From Dentipellis sp. KUC8613 (lineage: Eukaryota > Basidiomycota > Agaricomycetes > Russulales > Hericiaceae), in the NCBI GenBank assembly GCA_002286715.1, contig NSJX01000042.1:1-64000 (forward strand): DNA of 64,000 bases, in the 5' to 3' direction. Below the pieces are notes generated by a model. The model was not told the DNA's origin. It did not search any database and saw nothing but the letters and a program-made list of their open reading frames with translations. This document shows positions 21,361-32,982 of this stretch, piece after piece. The translations under genes and the position numbers were made by a program. The first letter of the stretch is position 1; each line of letters starts with the position of its first letter.

Positions 21361-24300
21361 CTAATGCAGATACTTCTCATTCAGCGCATGCACCTCCCTC
21401 GCCAAAAACGGCCAGTTCAGCGCGCGCGCGAGCTCGCCGCGCAGCCGCGCCTCGTCCCCGCCTGCGCGCTCGCGCGCCAGCTTCACCTCCCACCCGCACA
21501 GGTTGTACAGCAGCCGCATGTTCGGCTGGATCAGCACCGACAGCCGCCGCGAGCGCACGACGAGGTACGCGTCCACGAGCGGCAGCGCGAGGTGCTTCAT
21601 CACGTATGCGATCTGGTCCTTACCATCAGCACCTCCGACGACAACAACATATATCAAGAAAAGCAGCAAAGCACTCACAGTAACAGTCGCACTCCGACTC
21701 ACGCCCACACGACAATGCACGAGCACCTGCCCGCCCTCCTCCCTTGCGCGGTCGATCCACTCGCAGATCGGGCCGAGCTGCGGCTCGAGCGTGTCGATGC
21801 CGTCGTCGCACACGCCCTTGATGTCGAGCACCTTGATGCGGCCCTCGCGCTCCTCGATGAACAGCGAGCCCTGCCGCTTCGGGCCCGGCTCCGCCGGCGG
21901 CACGAGCGCGCACTCGCCGACCGACACGACGTGCGTGATGCCCAGCGCGTGCAGCATGTACGCGTTCGACGCGTGGTTCCTGCCGCCACCACGAAATCAG
22001 CTTCCCACATACTATCTTTGAACAAAGGAGAAAGAACACACAGGTTCCCGAGGTACAAGAACGGCAGCACGCGGCTCGGGAAGCTCCCGTCGAACCGCGG
22101 GTCGTCGAACCACACCTGATGGTCCGAGACGAGCGACGGCAGCAGCGGGCTCGTGCTCGCGCGCGGGCGCCCATGCTGCGTCTTCGCGCCCGAAAACGGC
22201 GAGTGCTCCTCGAACGACGCGGACAGCGCGTGCTGCGTCCCAGAATGCGTCGGCGCGCGCAGCCGCATGGTCGGCCGCTCGCGCGACAGTTTCGCCTCGA
22301 AGCGCCGTAGCAGCGACAAGTCGCTGTGGTACACGAAGAAACTGCGCTTTTTCGCCACCTGCAGCCCCATCATTCAGCGATGTCTCCACCACACGAAACG
22401 GGCACACGCACCTGCAATTCAAGATACGCCTCGGGCAGCGACATCCCCTTGAGCGCCATCACAAGGCACAGCGCGAGCACACTGCTCTCCGTGTACCCAT
22501 CCGAGCTATAAATCAGCACCTTCGATGCCCTCGTCGGCGCCTTGCCCCGCCTGCCCAGCCCGCCCCCGACCCTGACCTTCCCGTCCGCCGCACCATCGTA
22601 CCCCGGCGGCTCGATCACACGCTGCACAAACTCAACAAACGCACAGAGCGCATTGAGCCCGGCCGTCGTGCACGGCGGCGCGCTCGGGAACGGCAGATGC
22701 ACGACCGCGCCCGCATTCGGCGCCGGGCGCGGCGGGACCGCGGCGTCGTCCTCCGCGCCGACTTCCCCGCGCTCGCGGCACTGCTGCGCCCAGCCGTCCT
22801 CCATGCGCGCGAGATGCTCCTCCGCGGCGCGCAGCTCCGCCGGGCCGGGGCACGGCGCGAGGTCGCAGCACTCGACGCAGACGTCGAACCCGAGCGCGTT
22901 CGCGCCGCCGTCGAACGGGTCGACGACGCCCACGATGCCCTCGGGCAGCGGCACGTCGTTCGCGTTGCCCAGGTGCACGCCGCCGCCGCCGCCGCCGCTG
23001 CTGCCGTCGCCGAGCGCGAGGATCTCCGACGCCCGCGTCAAGTCGCGCATCTCGTCCTTCTCGCGCTGCGCAAAGTCGACGGTGTTCGCGGGGCGGTGGC
23101 ACGCGCGCGGCGGCTGCTGCTCGGGCGCGACGTGCGCGTCCGTGCCGTCCGTGTGCGCGCCGCCCTGCGCCTGCGCATGGCCGTCCTCGTCGCGGATTCG
23201 GCGGACGAGGTGGACGAGCTCCTTTTGCATGTCGCCAACGGACGCGTCGAGCACGAACACGTTGTACTCGACGGGCTCTGTGCCCGCTTGCGGAGCGACG
23301 CCGTCCGTCGAGGGGCCGTTTTTTCGGCGCGCGGCCGCCTTGATTTCGATGGCCTGCTTGAACTTCTCTGCGAGTGCGAGCGCGCCGCGCATGCCGTTAC
23401 CGTCGGTCCCGGATGGGCAGTAGATGACGATGTCAGACAGCGTCGCGTAGATCGGCTGCGCTCATACGGTGACAAACAAAGAAAGCAAATCGCATTAGAT
23501 CAGCGAACGAGATCGCAGTGAGATGAGGGACATCAACCATGCACACGAGGGAAAACCAACGGCTCCGCGCATTGGCGAGATCGGAGATCCACCAGCGTCC
23601 GGTATGCCCCTGTGCTAATCTGGGTCCGTGCCGCCACAGCTGGGTCGCAACACGCTATCCTTCCGCAGGTCCGCCCTGATTCAGGCGGACAGGCCGAACG
23701 ATAAGAACAGAATAGGGGTACTGAACGGGATACGCAGCAGCGGGGGCCGAGCACGGGCCCTATCTCCCGGACCCGGTCTGCTCGTCGCGGAAGGCAACGA
23801 GGCAGAGGGAAGAGAGAGAAGCGCGGGCGAAAACGCGACTATATGCGCTCAAATCCCGCCACAGGCGCCTGCAGATCGTGGAATACGCCAGAAGAAGGAC
23901 ATAAGACTCACCACCTGAATGCCAAAATTGCGCAACGAGATGCCATCTGGCACACGCGGGGGAATGAACTCGAACTCCTTTCCGTCGACAGTGTGGCTCA
24001 CGGTGAGGAGATCGCGAGGGCGGAATGTTGAGGTGAGAAGTGCATGCGAGGGCGGAGTGTGTGTAGGCGAGCCCGTGAGGGACGGCGCAAGACAGGAAGA
24101 GAGGGAGGAGGGGCACGGAGATGAAGGGGACGAGATACTGGTGGGCGGGGTGGATGGACTTGGGGAGGATATGGAAAGGGCAGACGGCGTTGGAGAGGCA
24201 GGCTCACTAGTACTAGCATTGGGAGAGTGCTGGGACCCAGCGCCCGATGTGCTGTATATCTCCTTTGGGGATGATTTTGGGACATTGGTGTCGATTGGCG

Positions 24301-24943
24301 GTGCGCGGTGATGAACAGGGTGCATATGCGCGGCCTGGTCTTCGGGGTTGGATGGTGCGAACGGGAGTGGGTAAGGCGAGATCTCGGCTAGCGCGTCCGC
24401 CTCGGAGTCGATGTCCATGGAGAAGGTGTCGTCGTCTTCGTCGTCTTCGTCGTCGTCAATGTCAATGTCGGAAGAGCCACGCTCGGACTCGAACTCCTCG
24501 TCGTCGGAGAACATGTGCTCTCGCTCCCGCTGGCTGAGCTCGAGCTCGCGCTGGCGTGCGTCCTCATCCTGCGGGAGGGTGTCGTCGTCGGAGGCGACCC
24601 AGATCAGTCCGCGGAAACGGGGCACGTCGGGACGCGCGCCTGATGCAGCGAAGAAGAGGTTCTGTGCCTGATTGTCGCCTTCGAGGCCATGGAGGAATGG
24701 AAAGAGAACATTGTCAGGTGCGTGCGAGAGGAGGTAGCGAAGATGGATGTCGGCGAACTGGGCGGCGGAGAGGGCGCGGATGGGTGTATGCGGGGCGGGA
24801 CGGGGTAGGAGAACAGGGAGTGCGGAGAGGAATGCGGGGTCGTAGGTGAGGCCGTGGAGCGAGGGGTGGGCGGGGCTGTGGGCGGGGTCGTCGAGGGCGG
24901 TGAGCGAGGGGAGCGGGGGCGGCGGGGGGTGAGCGTGTGGCAT
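21361..24943 (-). CDS. PPS1: Dual-specificity protein phosphatase, Pps1-like
   Basis: Predicted 983 residues from exons 23912-24943, 22412-23455, 22042-22358, 21679-21979 and 21361-21618; all junctions are in phase. The catalytic signature HCRVGVSRSAT (Cys nucleophile, Arg) sits in the C-terminal domain, as in yeast Pps1, a dual-specificity phosphatase linked to S-phase control. Upstream, the Pps1-typical VLIYSSDGYTESSVLAL and the RVLPFLYLGNL / HALGITHVVSVGE blocks are visible. The N-terminal third has a conserved R-G-L-I-W-V region, an acidic Ser/Asp/Glu tract and a Ser/Pro linker, then PPRVPDGISLRNFGIQV. I chose the ATG at 24943; the frame upstream (to 24997) has no ATG. The first intron is 456 nt, many times longer than the others. 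Confidence 0.9.
23456..23911 (-). other. Unusually long first intron of the Pps1-like gene
   Basis: Intron of 456 nt between phase-0 exons ending GIQV and starting PIYATLSD. Other introns in the window are about 40-80 nt. It contains stops in all frames in line with the gene and no recognised exon. Confidence 0.6.
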
Positions 24944-26438
24944 GTCGGTGGAAGAGAAGGAGGAGGAGACGAGTGGGAAAGCAACGCGTTCAAGCACTGG
25001 TTATCAATTGCATTCAATTCCACCTCGCAGATCTCCCCTGCCTTATCGCCAAACTCTATTTCATTTCTGGCTGTCGTCCGCCCGCTTCGATCGTGTGCCT
25101 CGTCCTTCGCTCGACGTCCCTGTGTGTCTGTTCCCTGCCAGCAGTGCACCGCCGACGCTGTCTGCAACGGAGAGCACGGCGACGAGGACGGCGGGAAGAG
25201 GCGGGGCGGGCTAGTGGAACGTCGCAAGGCAGTGCCACCGCGTTCGCAGCTCTGGCCGCATTCCATTTGCTTGATCGGGCAGACCCCCGCAACCGCCCCC
25301 TCTTCGTTGGCGAAAGCACCACCCAGACCGACCTCGACGGCACTCTCCCTGCGCCAGAACACCCACCGATGCATTCCAGCAACAACAATGCTGCTCCGTT
25401 GCCATCGTGCCGTGCACCACCCCGTCTTCGTCGACCGGCCCAGGCGCTTCAGTCGCCGTGATACCACCACCGCAGCGGTCCTCTTCACACGTCCAATCTC
25501 ACCGAGGCCCCCGGACCACCACCCCGCACGCCGCTCCCCCGGTCCTCGCCCTCGATATATTGGATCTGGGACGCGCACTGCCACCATTGACGCCGCCCCA
25601 GATCGACCTCGGGTGAGTCACCATCCGCCCTCTCCCGACGCCCGCCCCGCCCTCCAAGGCGGGCCGCCGCAGCGCCCAGCTCTATCACCTATACACACAC
25701 GCCTTTGCATGGCGGGCTGTCGCGATAGCGCACACCACCCACGTCTCACAATTGGCGCACACTCCACAAACCGCACCATGCACGGCGTATGTATCCGCTC
25801 CCGCGCGCGCGATCGCACCGTCGGTCACAAGCCCTCCCGAGCTCGGAGCCACAGGGCACTAGTCAGCCGTCTACCCGATCTCACACACCTCCCACTCCGC
25901 TCCATAGGCACACTGCATACTCCACCGTGCATCTCGCGCGGATCTCGCGCCTGCGGCGACACCTGATGCGCGCGCGGCCCCGTCCGCACTGCGCAGGCCA
26001 AACTGCGTCCGCGCGTAATTACGTGCCCGCATCCGCCTCCCGCATCGAGAGCTGTCACCCAAGCCGCTGCTGCCGCCTCGCTATCAACGTCAGCCACCGC
26101 GCGCCCATCAACCTCACCTTCCAAACATACGTTCGATGAAGTGAGTTATCCCATATCATAGCACTAGCACTATGACTCGCTTCAGGCTGAACCCACCACC
26201 GCCCCAGCCAATCCAAACGCGCCCACCCCGCCGTACGACCTAAATTTATACCAACATGACATGCAACTCAAAGCGCACATTCGATACCCTGCATTCCCCA
26301 TCCCGAACCCAAATTAGCGCATTAGCCTCCCAGAACCTCCCCGGGGCGCTGGCGCTGGCGCGCTGTCAAGCCTTTGTGTCAGCGGAACGCCAACGCCAAC
26401 GAGAATGCAAATGCGAATGGTAATTGATCCAGCTAACC

Positions 26439-26475
26439 ACGAATCACGGGTCACGGGTCACGAGTCACGGGTCGC
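26439..26475. repeat. (CACGGGT)n tandem repeat
   Basis: About five imperfect 7-bp units (CACGGGT / CACGAGT) in a row. Confidence 0.8.
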
Positions 26476-27202
26476 AGTGCATTTCCATCGGGTAAGCGCA
26501 GGGCCAAATGCGCTACGCGGTGGGCAGCTGACCAGTCGCCACGAACGGCAAGACGGGCGGTGAGGTTCCCTGGCCAACGGCTACTGCTACGGCTACGGCG
26601 TCGCGCCCTCGAACACGGACGAGTGTTGTGCATCATGATCACGTCGACGTCCGTGCGTTTTGAAATCCTTTTGTCCGCCGCTTCTCAATCTGATCTGTCC
26701 TTGATGCTGACCGCCATTCGCCGAATCTAAAAAGCACGCACGCGCGTCACATGGTATGGCGAAGATGCACAACCGCTCTGGCTCTGGCTCTGGTTCAAGT
26801 CCTGATCATGGACTGAACGAGACTACTGCGTACTGCGGCGTCCAGCTGCGTCGCGATCTGTAGTCGCGAAGACGAAGGATCCGGAAGACGAAGCTAGAAT
26901 GGCGGACACAGTAGCATTCGAAGGATCGCGGAGGCAATAGCGGGGGCGGGGACGGATAAGAAGCTCCAGGTGCGCCGGTTCCAGCTCCATAATTAATATC
27001 ATGCGTGTTGACCCGACCTCGGACCTGGCTTCTGTGTCACCGTGTGCGATTCCCATCGACGTTGCTATGTTTATGGATGTTAGCCTTCGCACTGCGAATT
27101 GCGCGGACGACGTTGACATTGACAGATGTCGCTCTCGCGCGCGACGGTTCTTGTCATTTTAATATTTAATTTACCCCCGGGCGGGACCTGGAGTGTCACG
27201 GT

Positions 27203-27221
27203 GTACGTACGTACGTATACG
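27203..27221. repeat. (GTAC)n repeat
   Basis: GTACGTACGTACGTATACG, a short self-complementary run like the one at 21206. Confidence 0.75.
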
Positions 27222-27530
27222 TAGCCTCGTGGGCTCATATACACCCGCGCCCATATACCCACCCACCCGATCGCGAACCTCGTGCCCGCGCTCACCTGCT
27301 TGTCAATAAGTACGCACGCACTGACATATGCATCCCCAGCCTCCACCCATCTGCATCTACATCTACATCAACCCCAACCTCACACAGTACTCGAGTATAC
27401 ACCAGCGCACAGCCCCCTCGAAACAAGCTCACCCCTCACCCCACTTTCGCCCCCTCGCATCAGCTGACCCCCACGAGGCCCGCGCGCGCCCATTGGGCCC
27501 CGCGAGCCTATCGTGATGTGGCGACGGCGA

Positions 27531-27562
27531 CACGGCAACACGGCAACACGGCAACACGGCGA
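27531..27562. repeat. (CACGGCAA)n tandem repeat
   Basis: Three perfect 8-bp CACGGCAA units followed by CACGGCGA. Confidence 0.9.
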
Positions 27563-28110
27563 CGCGGTGACGGGGTCCGCGTCAGGTGCGTGATGTGATG
27601 CTTATGTTCAAATGCCAAATAGATGGATCCATTTGGCGTCCGTGATCAATGGGGGCGTTGGCTTCGACATTGGCGTCGTTGTAGACAGGGTGAGGTGCGA
27701 GTCAGACTCAGGTGTAGGCGAGGTGGGTGTGTGAGTTAGGGTTCGGGTTGGAGTTGGGTTCGGGTTGGCGCGTATATATGCCACTGTGTAGGAATACATG
27801 AGGCTGGGCGATATTCATGTGTCCCCTCCCCCTCTTATTCCACAAATACATGTATACATAGCATAGGCCTAGACTCGACGGCGACGGCGACAGCGAGAAG
27901 CAGAATTTACAACAGGCACCGCTACCAGGTCCATTAATTCGACTGTGGCTAGGGCACTAGAGACTAGGTGCTTCATCTGTAAAGAGGCCTAATTGCAAAT
28001 ACGGTGGGCAGCCTTTTCGTTCAGAGGACGGCCTCCCATTGGACGAGAATGTGCTGAATTACCGAAAAAGGCAGGTAATGTGCGATCGAAGGGGTTTTAG
28101 CCGGAGCAGG

Positions 28111-28145
28111 TATGAGCAGGTATGAGCAGCTCATACCTGCTCATA
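28111..28145. repeat. Perfect inverted repeat, 16-bp arms with 3-base loop
   Basis: The left arm TATGAGCAGGTATGAG (28111-28126) is the exact reverse complement of 28130-28145, with CAG between. The left arm is itself part of two direct copies of GAGCAGGTAT (28104 and 28114). As RNA it would form a tight hairpin. Confidence 0.95.
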
Positions 28146-31100
28146 GCGATTCTGTTTTGCTGATGTTCTGAGGATCCTCGATCCTCCACTTCGGCGCGCG
28201 ACCTGATTGTGCACCTCGGATATGAAGTGAATTGCAACAGTGCGGGATCCTCCGGGCGGTGCCACGCGTCGAAGTGGAAGTGGAAGTTGTACCGCGCGAG
28301 CGTGGGCGATGCGGGTTTGTGGACGACAGCGACAGCGAGAAGCTGCGGCTGCTGCACTTACCCGTCAAGTAATTATAAAACAGGCACCAGCTGCAGCACC
28401 AGCGAGAATCCAAGACCCAGGATCCCCACCCCCCACCCCGGCACACAACCCTGGCACCAAGCACCATAACCTATCCAACACTTACACATTAACGATAAGT
28501 AGGATCCGACTCGGGCCCACTCCCAGAGTCCGCAATCCAGACGCACATACGAATTCCAACGCAAATAGCCTGATCACACAACGGGATCCTCCAGTCGGTG
28601 CCACGCGCGGACACTGGAAGGGGAAGGGGAAGAGGAAGGGGAAGTGCGCAGATCATCCATCTTCTGCATCTGCTTCTGCATCTGGGCATAGCCAATCTGG
28701 GACGTCGACGGTCGTGCCCGCTTTCGGTCGAGGCCGAGAATTGGATATATACATATATATGAATATGGACTTCCATTCTGCCCTTGCGCGCGGGGATCCG
28801 GAGAAGAGCGCTGGATGCAGCCTGAGGGAAGGTAGGTGTGAGAAGCGAGCGGGAATCTGGGAATCTGGGTGTCGAGGTGGCCGAGGTTGTAGGTACCGTA
28901 ACCCTTAATGGTTGGGTCCGCGGATCAGATCTACGTATCAAAGAGGAGCGGATTGATCAGAGGCGTATATATATGCGTATGTTGAGCTATAGCGCGTTTA
29001 GATATGCGTATACGTACGGGGTCCCGGTCCCGGTTCCGGTGCGTAGGCTAGAAGACCAAGCGGACGTGCGTGGGTAGAAGTGCGAGAGGCAGATACATAT
29101 ACCGGTACCGCGCGGGCAGGAGAGAGTTAGAGCTAGAGCTAGAAGCGTGAATGGCAGAGTCTGAATCTTGAAGGTTGATCGTATATCGTGTGTGATGGTG
29201 CACGAATTTGGCTACTATGCTTGGATTATGTCGTGAGTTTAGTGGATGGGATGGCCTGGTTTGGGTTCTGGAGTGTGGGTCGCGTGATTCCAGGGCGAGT
29301 GAAGATGGGCATAAGTTCCTCGCTAGATTCATCAGTGAGGCATCACGTGTAGCGTCCCGGCACTTGCACTGGTATGCCTAGGTGATATAACCGTGAAGGG
29401 GAGGATAAGCCGCACGTGTCGCAGAATAGATCCTATGAAGGTGTCGAGGAGGGTGCAGATCGAGCGATGCTGGTTGCACGCCAGACGCAGCTGGCTATCA
29501 AGCCCTAGCTGGCATTTATACGGTACGAGGAGCGCGTCAGAGCGCATGTGTGGTGCGCAGCGCGATATTGGGGTCGTAAAAAGGTGCTGGTAGATGGATT
29601 CCAGAACGCCTCGATTTGGGAGATAATAGAGCGAGAAACTTGAAGATTCGGGTCTGGGTTCCGGAAGCGCTGATACATCAGGAAGCATAGCGGCAGGGCA
29701 GAAGAGCGCGCATTGTGACCCTCCAAGGGAAGTCATAAGACAGGAATGAGGACAGGCCGAGCGTAATCCGATGGGGCACGTGGATGTGACCCGGTCGATG
29801 GAGACGACGCAGCATGCTTCGAAAAGCAGCTCGACGGTGCAGAGAATTCGGAAGGGGGGAAGGGTAAAAAACGAGCAGGTGATGTAGAAAGAACACCGAC
29901 CGATTCACCGTTAGATCTCTGCCGCTACTCTTCATTGCGACCCGAATGGTTCGGTGCAACTAGCGACCATAATGTTGCGATACCACGTGGCTGCACTACC
30001 CGTTCAGCAGCTTGGCGAGGGAAGACCAAGGGGTGCACGATGTGCAACTTCCGTAAGGTGTCAAGACCATTGAACGTATATCGGATAGAGCAGCTATACG
30101 CCATTTAGACAAACTGGGAGCCTTGATACAGAACTATACGAGACTGACCTAGTGAAGACGATTGTTGGCATGCTAAGCGTAATGAGGGCCAGATCTTCGC
30201 CGTCGCAGACCAAGGAACTTCTTTGAAATTTATTGCCTTGGGCGTTCCAGCGTGGCAAGCAGCGAGCGTGCCATAAAGCGGGTCTCCCCGACTGTCTCAT
30301 TCGCTAGACAAAAATAGCCCTATTTCTTTCGATGCAATAGAAAGAAAAGTCCAAAGTGATGATAGAGTCCTAGACGTACAAAAATCAGCGTACACTCGCT
30401 CCAGTGTGTGGATAGGCTCATTGGAAAGAGCGTCCTGCACAGTTGATTGGGCGCAGTCAGGTGTGACGTATGTATGTGCTATATTGCTTGCCTTTGTGAA
30501 CAATCGTACGGACAGTTTCTCGAGAAAAGCAAGTCTGAAAATTGTAACAGACCTACAGTTCGAGCCACTGACTCCGCTGGTGCAGTGGTTGGGTTGACAA
30601 CTAGGCGCCAGCAAATTGCCGCGACACGTCACTGGCGCGCGGACTTTGCCGCGCAGGCGCCCATTGGACTGTTCCTCCTTCGGCCTTCGTCAGTACTTGC
30701 ACCATGACTAGGGCTTGCAGAAGAAACACGACAAGTATAGGATTCCCCATCCACATCCACAGCTGCCCAACATTGTCTACGACAAATCGATGGTGGTACA
30801 GCGCTATCTGTCCACCAGGTGACAGTTGACCTCGTAAGTCCTATTGCCGCGCTTCGTCTCGTGGCCGTTTAGGTGTAAGTACGGCACCCTGCCATTCTTC
30901 GAAATCTAGAAGTATCCGGCGCAATGCATTCGGTGCACGGTAATAGAGCGTGGGAGGGACACTTCTTCTCTGAGAAATCGGATGGACAGGCTGGTCGAAG
31001 ACGGCCGCTGCATCTATCTCTCTCTTCCTGTCTCTTCCGCTCATCGAGACCGGCCAGAAAGGCGATCTTTGATACATTCTTCGCAGCAGGTAAGCTACAA

Positions 31101-31173
31101 TTATACTTGGTGAGATCGTGACTCACTTCCGACCATGACTGCGAACATTTGCTGCAGATACTAGGACAAAACA

Positions 31174-32982
31174 ATGCACAGGCTCTTCAACATCCGGGAG
31201 ATCGTGGATCAGATCATCGGTTCTCTGTACACACCCGCCGATTTTCGCATGAGGCCGTACTGTGTCGATTCGCAAGAGGCACGATTGGCAGACAGGACGG
31301 CGATACAGTATAGCACTCTGATCGCGCTGGCATGCACGTCCAAGGAATTCCTAGAGCAATGCTTGGATCTGATCTGGAGAGATCTGGATTCGCTGGTCCC
31401 CATCTTCTTGTTGCTCGGCGTGCCGATGCGGTTCTTCAAAGCTCTGGACGATGAAAGGGACGAAGACGGCGTGCGAAACGAGGGAGATTTCCAGCTCCCA
31501 GGCGTCGTAAGTCCTTTCGTCGATGAGCGGTGATATGTATGTGAGCGTGGATGGCTTATCTCAAGGTACAGAATATCGCAGAGCTGCTCGCAAATGCAGA
31601 CGTAGGCAGGGCGTCATACTATCTGCGTCGCGTTCAGAAGCTCTATACCGACGGCGACGAGTTAACGTATGACCTCGTGGATTCTTTGTCCACCATCTTG
31701 AGAAGCCAGGAACCACGCGGGAGTCTTTTTCCCAAGCTTTCGCAGCTCATATGGAATGTCAAGATAGAAGGGATCGAGGAACACTTCGACATGTTCGGCA
31801 GCCCCTCCGTCACCAAGCTTAGCGTGTATCCCATCGAACAAGTGTGTTCAGCCCATTTACATTTCCCGAATCTTGCCGAGGTGGAGTTTTTCAATTTCTG
31901 GGTCGACATGAACCCATTCAACGAGTATATCGCGCTTGCCATCGCGCGCCTTTTTCCGCTACGTGCTCTAGACTGCTCCGGATACGACATCAGAGTCCCA
32001 GCATTCGACGCCCTCTCTACTATGCCCGCTTTATCCCGACTTTGTGTTGCACAGTTTCCGTCGACCGTGCATATTTATACATCGGCACCAGGACCACCGT
32101 CCCGGCCTTTCTTCCCGTCCCTCCAAGAACTGAGCATTGGCACCATCTCGGCGAGGACGTGTCACGACCTTCTTCGAACGCTCGACAATCCCCAAGCGTT
32201 GAAGCAGTTCTGCGTTGCGATACCGGAGCAGGAATGGACGTCCGCCGGGATGCGGAACCTCGTTTCCTGCCTGAGTGAGCTGTGCTCTCCGGAGACGCTG
32301 TCGGGACTGGCTTTGATGTTGGCCAGAAATAACAACGACTTGCACCGGAACCACGGTGTCAACCAGCTGCATACGGGGGCATCTCGCGCCACCTCGGAGA
32401 TGCTCCGGCCTCTCTTGCGGTTCACAAAGTTCACGCAATGCGATATAACAGCACCTATCCTCGATTACGACGACGCGTTCGTCGAGAGCATCGCCTCGGC
32501 ATGTCCGAATCTCGCCATTCTCCGCCTCCGGTCGCTGTCAGACCAGCAGGATCGCTCAAGGCTGACCCTGCGCAGCTTGTACTCCGTGGCGAAACACTGC
32601 CCCAAACTCGGGCTCGTGGCGCTCAACAATCTGGTCGCGGGCGTCGGCCCGGAGGAAGACTTGGGCATTGGCACGATGAAGCGGACTTGGGACAACGGGG
32701 GACGCATGGGCGTCGCGATAGACATCGCGGGCGTGGACGACGTGCTCGGCGCGCGGGCGCGCGAAGTCGCTGTGTTCGTGAAGGACCTCTTCCCGGAAAT
32801 CATGGACTTCACTGAGCCGCGGATTCACCACTTCATTCGCCACGGGCCCGATGCTGCAGACTATGTTCCGATCCAGTTTCCACACGGTAAGCACTTTCTG
32901 CTGCGGTTCGAATGCGCATGTGTGACGTGGATTTCCGACAGTTGCTCCTGCGCTCCTGCCGGTGCCTGCGATAGCCAACTAG
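31174..32982 (+). CDS. F-box family protein 3
   Basis: Predicted 562 residues from exons 31174-31506, 31572-32886 and 32942-32982. The N-terminus (M-H-R-L-F-N-I-R-E-I-V-D-Q-I-I, A-C-T-S-K-E-F, CLDLIWRDLDSLVPIF) is F-box-like; then a leucine-rich middle and the family C-terminus (MKRTWDN, A-R-E-V-A-V-F-V-K-D-L-F-P-E, HHFIRHGPDAADYVP). The first intron is required because the unspliced frame stops at TGA inside it. The last exon gives the short ending V-P-A-I-A-N. It is closest to F-box 2 in length, intron positions and sequence. Presumed SCF ubiquitin-ligase adaptor; target unknown. Confidence 0.88.

Larger units (their letters stand above)
24944..31173. other. Six-kb interval with no recognised gene
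   Basis: Open frames up to 370 codons occur near 24.6-26.0 kb on both strands, but they overlap each other, lack family motifs and are expected from the GC content. From 26.4 kb on there are short tandem repeats, a strong hairpin and diverged repeated blocks. At 30.1-31.1 kb short frames exist without recognisable content. It may hold long promoters, non-coding RNA or decayed genes. Confidence 0.5.

Noticed and set aside
21364..23521. Plus-strand frames of 170-290 codons across the phosphatase gene
   Set aside because: Antisense shadows: the minus strand carries the HCRVGVSRSAT signature and in-phase exons.
24604..25966. Open frames of 327 and 370 codons on both strands
   Set aside because: They overlap each other and the real first exon of the phosphatase gene, are Pro/Arg/Ser-biased, and show no motif or consistent splice structure.
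28081..28640. CRISPR-like array
   Set aside because: Repeats are few, diverged and unevenly spaced, and the sequence is eukaryotic.
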